Positions 62,257-64,000 of a stretch of DNA of 64,000 nt are shown one piece after another. The notes below the pieces were generated by a model, which was not told the origin of the DNA, searched no databases, and saw only the letters and a program-made list of their open reading frames with translations. Each line of letters starts with the position of its first letter. The first letter of the stretch is position 1. The stretch comes from Parabacteroides faecalis (GTDB lineage Bacteria; Bacteroidota; Bacteroidia; Bacteroidales; Tannerellaceae): contig NZ_JAKZMM010000017.1 in NCBI RefSeq assembly GCF_022809355.1, forward strand, positions 20,097 through 84,096, given 5' to 3'. Both the position numbers and the translations under genes were made by a program.

Positions 62257-63831
62257 ATGTATCGTCAGGATTACTTGACGTACGGGAAAGCGTGGGTAGA
62301 CTTCGAGATGGAGGAGGGCAAGCCCTATTGGATGTCCGCCCCGTTGCAGAACGTCTATGCCGGCGATATGTACGCCCCATCCAATAACGGTCGGCAAGAG
62401 ACAGCCGCCTTTACGGATATTACGTATAAAGGGAAACATGAAAATGGGACAACAAACAGCCGTTGGAATCCTGCGTTTTATCAGAAGGCTTGGGATAAGG
62501 CTATCGCTTATGTGACAAAAGAGGGCTACACCCATATGAATGAGAACGCAACAGATGTAGCGGCAGTAAAATCCAATTGGAGTATTGAGTACAATGATGT
62601 ATGGGTTCCATATAGCAAGGGTAAAGGCTTCTACGCAAGAGTGGAAGATTTGCCTGAGGCTAATACAAGTGGTAAAGCATTAGTTCGTCTGCCTAAAGCG
62701 GATACACAATATAGTTATGAGGTTTCCACAAAAGCAAGTAATAATTTATCGAATCCAGATGGTAGTCCGATTAACCGGAGTAATGCCTATGCTTTGATGG
62801 ATAAAAATGTAGTTGATAATACTACTGGTAATGATATCGTAATCGACCTTAATACAGACGTGGATGGTGATGATAGGCATTTCTTGATTGGTAATCCTTA
62901 TATGACCTATTTGGATATGAAAGAGTTCTTTGAGGAAAATACTAATCTTGAAGAGAAGTTTTGGACGTTGGATCGAAATGGTACATCTGTAGGAACACCG
63001 GATGTGACTGTCTGGAGTGAAGCGAATGGCTATCATGATCATACAGATAAGACTGCTCAAAGCTATGTCGCCCCAATGACTGCTTTCTTTGTGGAACTGA
63101 AAAAGGATGCGACAACTAAGACAATTAAATTTACAACAGCTATGATGGCGGCAAAGCCTACGACTACAGATAATGTCTATACAAAGTCTTATTCTGCCTC
63201 CAACCCGATCCTGACCTTGACAGCGGAGCGGGGCGAGACACGAAGCGTGGCCCGGTTGTTGACATCCGACAAGGGGCACGACGAGTATGAGGCTTCGGAG
63301 GATGCCGTGCTCTTGCTCGACTCCGAACTGGACGCGCCGATGGTTTATACCGTGGCTGGAGACGTGGCGGCGCAATTCAACACGATGCAGTCGATCAAGA
63401 ATGTGCCTCTGGGTGTTTATGCAGACAAAGGAGAAGAAGTAGAGCTGACCATTCGTGGTATTTCCCAATTTGCTGAGAAGCTTTACCTGTATGATGCGGT
63501 GACAAAACAAAGTACACCTTTGGATGACGATAGTTATACCTTCCGGGTGACAGGTCCGAGTCATGGCCGTTTTACGCTGACCTCTCAAAACCGGATTTCA
63601 GCAGAAAGCGATATTTGCGTTTACTCGCCTACTCCGGGACAGTTGCTGGTTATGTCCGCTCCAGAGGAACCTTTGCAACGTGTACAAGTATATGATATGT
63701 CAGGACGGATGGTGACAAGTCGCGACAATATTGGAAATACAACCAGTCAGTTGACAGTACCTTCTGGTATTTATGTCGTTTATGCAGAAAATGAGACAGG
63801 AAATGTGCGCGTGAAGGTTAGAGTTCGATAA
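62257..63831 (+). pseudogene. Large fimbria-associated adhesin, C-terminal part with T9SS-like sorting tail
   Basis: 524 residues in the frame restored by a one-base shift. Landmarks are KAWVDFEMEEGKPYWMSAPL, VYAGDMYAPSNNG (adhesin modular repeat pattern seen in large Bacteroidetes surface proteins) and a C-terminal tail VYDMSGRMVTSRDNIGNT then GIYVVYAENETGNVRVKV, resembling the type IX secretion (Por_Secre_tail) domain. This suggests outer-membrane translocation and surface anchoring of the whole ~1950-residue product. The ATG at 62257 is not a credible native start. A hairpin terminator follows at 63889. Confidence 0.8.
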
Positions 63832-63888
63832 AAAGTAATTAGGATAATAAAGAAATGAATAGGAAATACGTTTTTGTAATATATAATT

Positions 63889-63950
63889 AACCCGTTGGCG
63901 GAATTAAATTAGCGCATATTTAACTTTGCCAATGGGTTTGTTGTTTTTAT
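63889..63950 (+). terminator. Terminator of the fimbrial locus
   Basis: AACCCGTTGGC (63889-63899) pairs with GCCAATGGGTT (63928-63938), one wobble, followed by GTTGTTTTTAT. The remaining 50 bp of the window hold no gene. Confidence 0.8.
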
Positions 63951-64000
63951 AGTTGATGTATTGTAGGATTGTAAGTGCGCTAATCTTCCCTATAATTCGG

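Larger units (their letters stand above)
57992..62278 (+). pseudogene. Large fimbria-associated adhesin, N-terminal part (frameshifted)
   Basis: 1428 residues on one frame, then continues in the -1 frame at 62257-63831. The annotated start is uncertain: the first ~65 residues are coded by palindromic array F, and a hydrophobic export segment (LLTFVFALLFIGANW) occurs only near residue 70. The body is a large, mostly beta-structured surface region with no enzyme motif recognised. The frame breaks at CCGGGG (62246-62251): restoring one G would read CCG GGG GCA TCT ATG and join the two ORFs. It could be a phase-variable tract, a sequencing error or decay. Confidence 0.75.

Overview
The window looks like chromosome of a gut member of the Bacteroidales, most likely Parabacteroides. 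This is inferred from gene content and order: a debranching enzyme-glycosyltransferase-GH57 glycogen cluster, a sodium-pumping methylmalonyl-CoA decarboxylase operon, lysS-gpsA-pgi, TonB-type and Mfa/FimA-type surface proteins, DUF families largely restricted to Bacteroidetes, and repeated TAnnTTTG promoter boxes. No species assignment is possible without a search. No rRNA, tRNA, CRISPR array, IS element or prophage was recognised.

Layout. 1-4.4 kb: glycogen/maltodextrin genes (first gene cut by the window edge). 4.7-10.5 kb: RND efflux adaptor plus an unusual permease fused to its outer-membrane factor. 10.8-12.6 kb: grpE-dnaJ. 12.9-17.6 kb: methylmalonyl-CoA epimerase and decarboxylase (propionate formation coupled to sodium export). 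18.1-22.2 kb: lysS-gpsA-pgi. 22.3-32.6 kb: housekeeping and metabolic genes (HAD phosphatase, sugar isomerase-like lipoprotein, radical SAM, esterase, Ca2+ P-type ATPase, tsaB, DUF3810, mutY). 32.8-34.9 kb: HU, a 29-residue mS38-like basic protein, and RNase G behind a structured leader. 34.9-44.9 kb: LTA-synthase-like sulfatase, ABC-F, LemA, M48 protease, TonB-type barrel, and the agmatine-to-putrescine pair. 45.0-46.0 kb: an Abi_2/AbiF-like HEPN protein behind a short structured RNA with its own consensus promoter. 46.1-49.6 kb: recQ and a second ABC-F.

49.8-63.9 kb is a fimbria/adhesin locus. Its first gene (DUF3575) is cut in two by an inverted 599-bp segment (49799-50397) bounded by perfect 15-bp inverted repeats. 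Flipping that segment on paper restores one 197-residue in-frame protein and points a consensus promoter, carried inside the segment, into the downstream genes (DUF3868/OmpA-like protein, HU-like protein, Mfa1-type fimbrillin, FimB/Mfa2-type subunit, another surface lipoprotein and a large adhesin). The sequence therefore appears to show the locus in a phase-OFF orientation. The large adhesin is also broken by a one-base frameshift at a GGGG run.

A second unexplained pattern is a set of six mostly intergenic arrays (near 10.6, 17.75, 31.4, 38.65, 52.7 and 58.1 kb). Their short, mostly palindromic units recur every 21-23 nt, about two DNA helical turns. The unit sequence differs from locus to locus, while the spacing is kept. 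Two of the six lie in the fimbrial locus, next to the fimbrillin and adhesin start sites.
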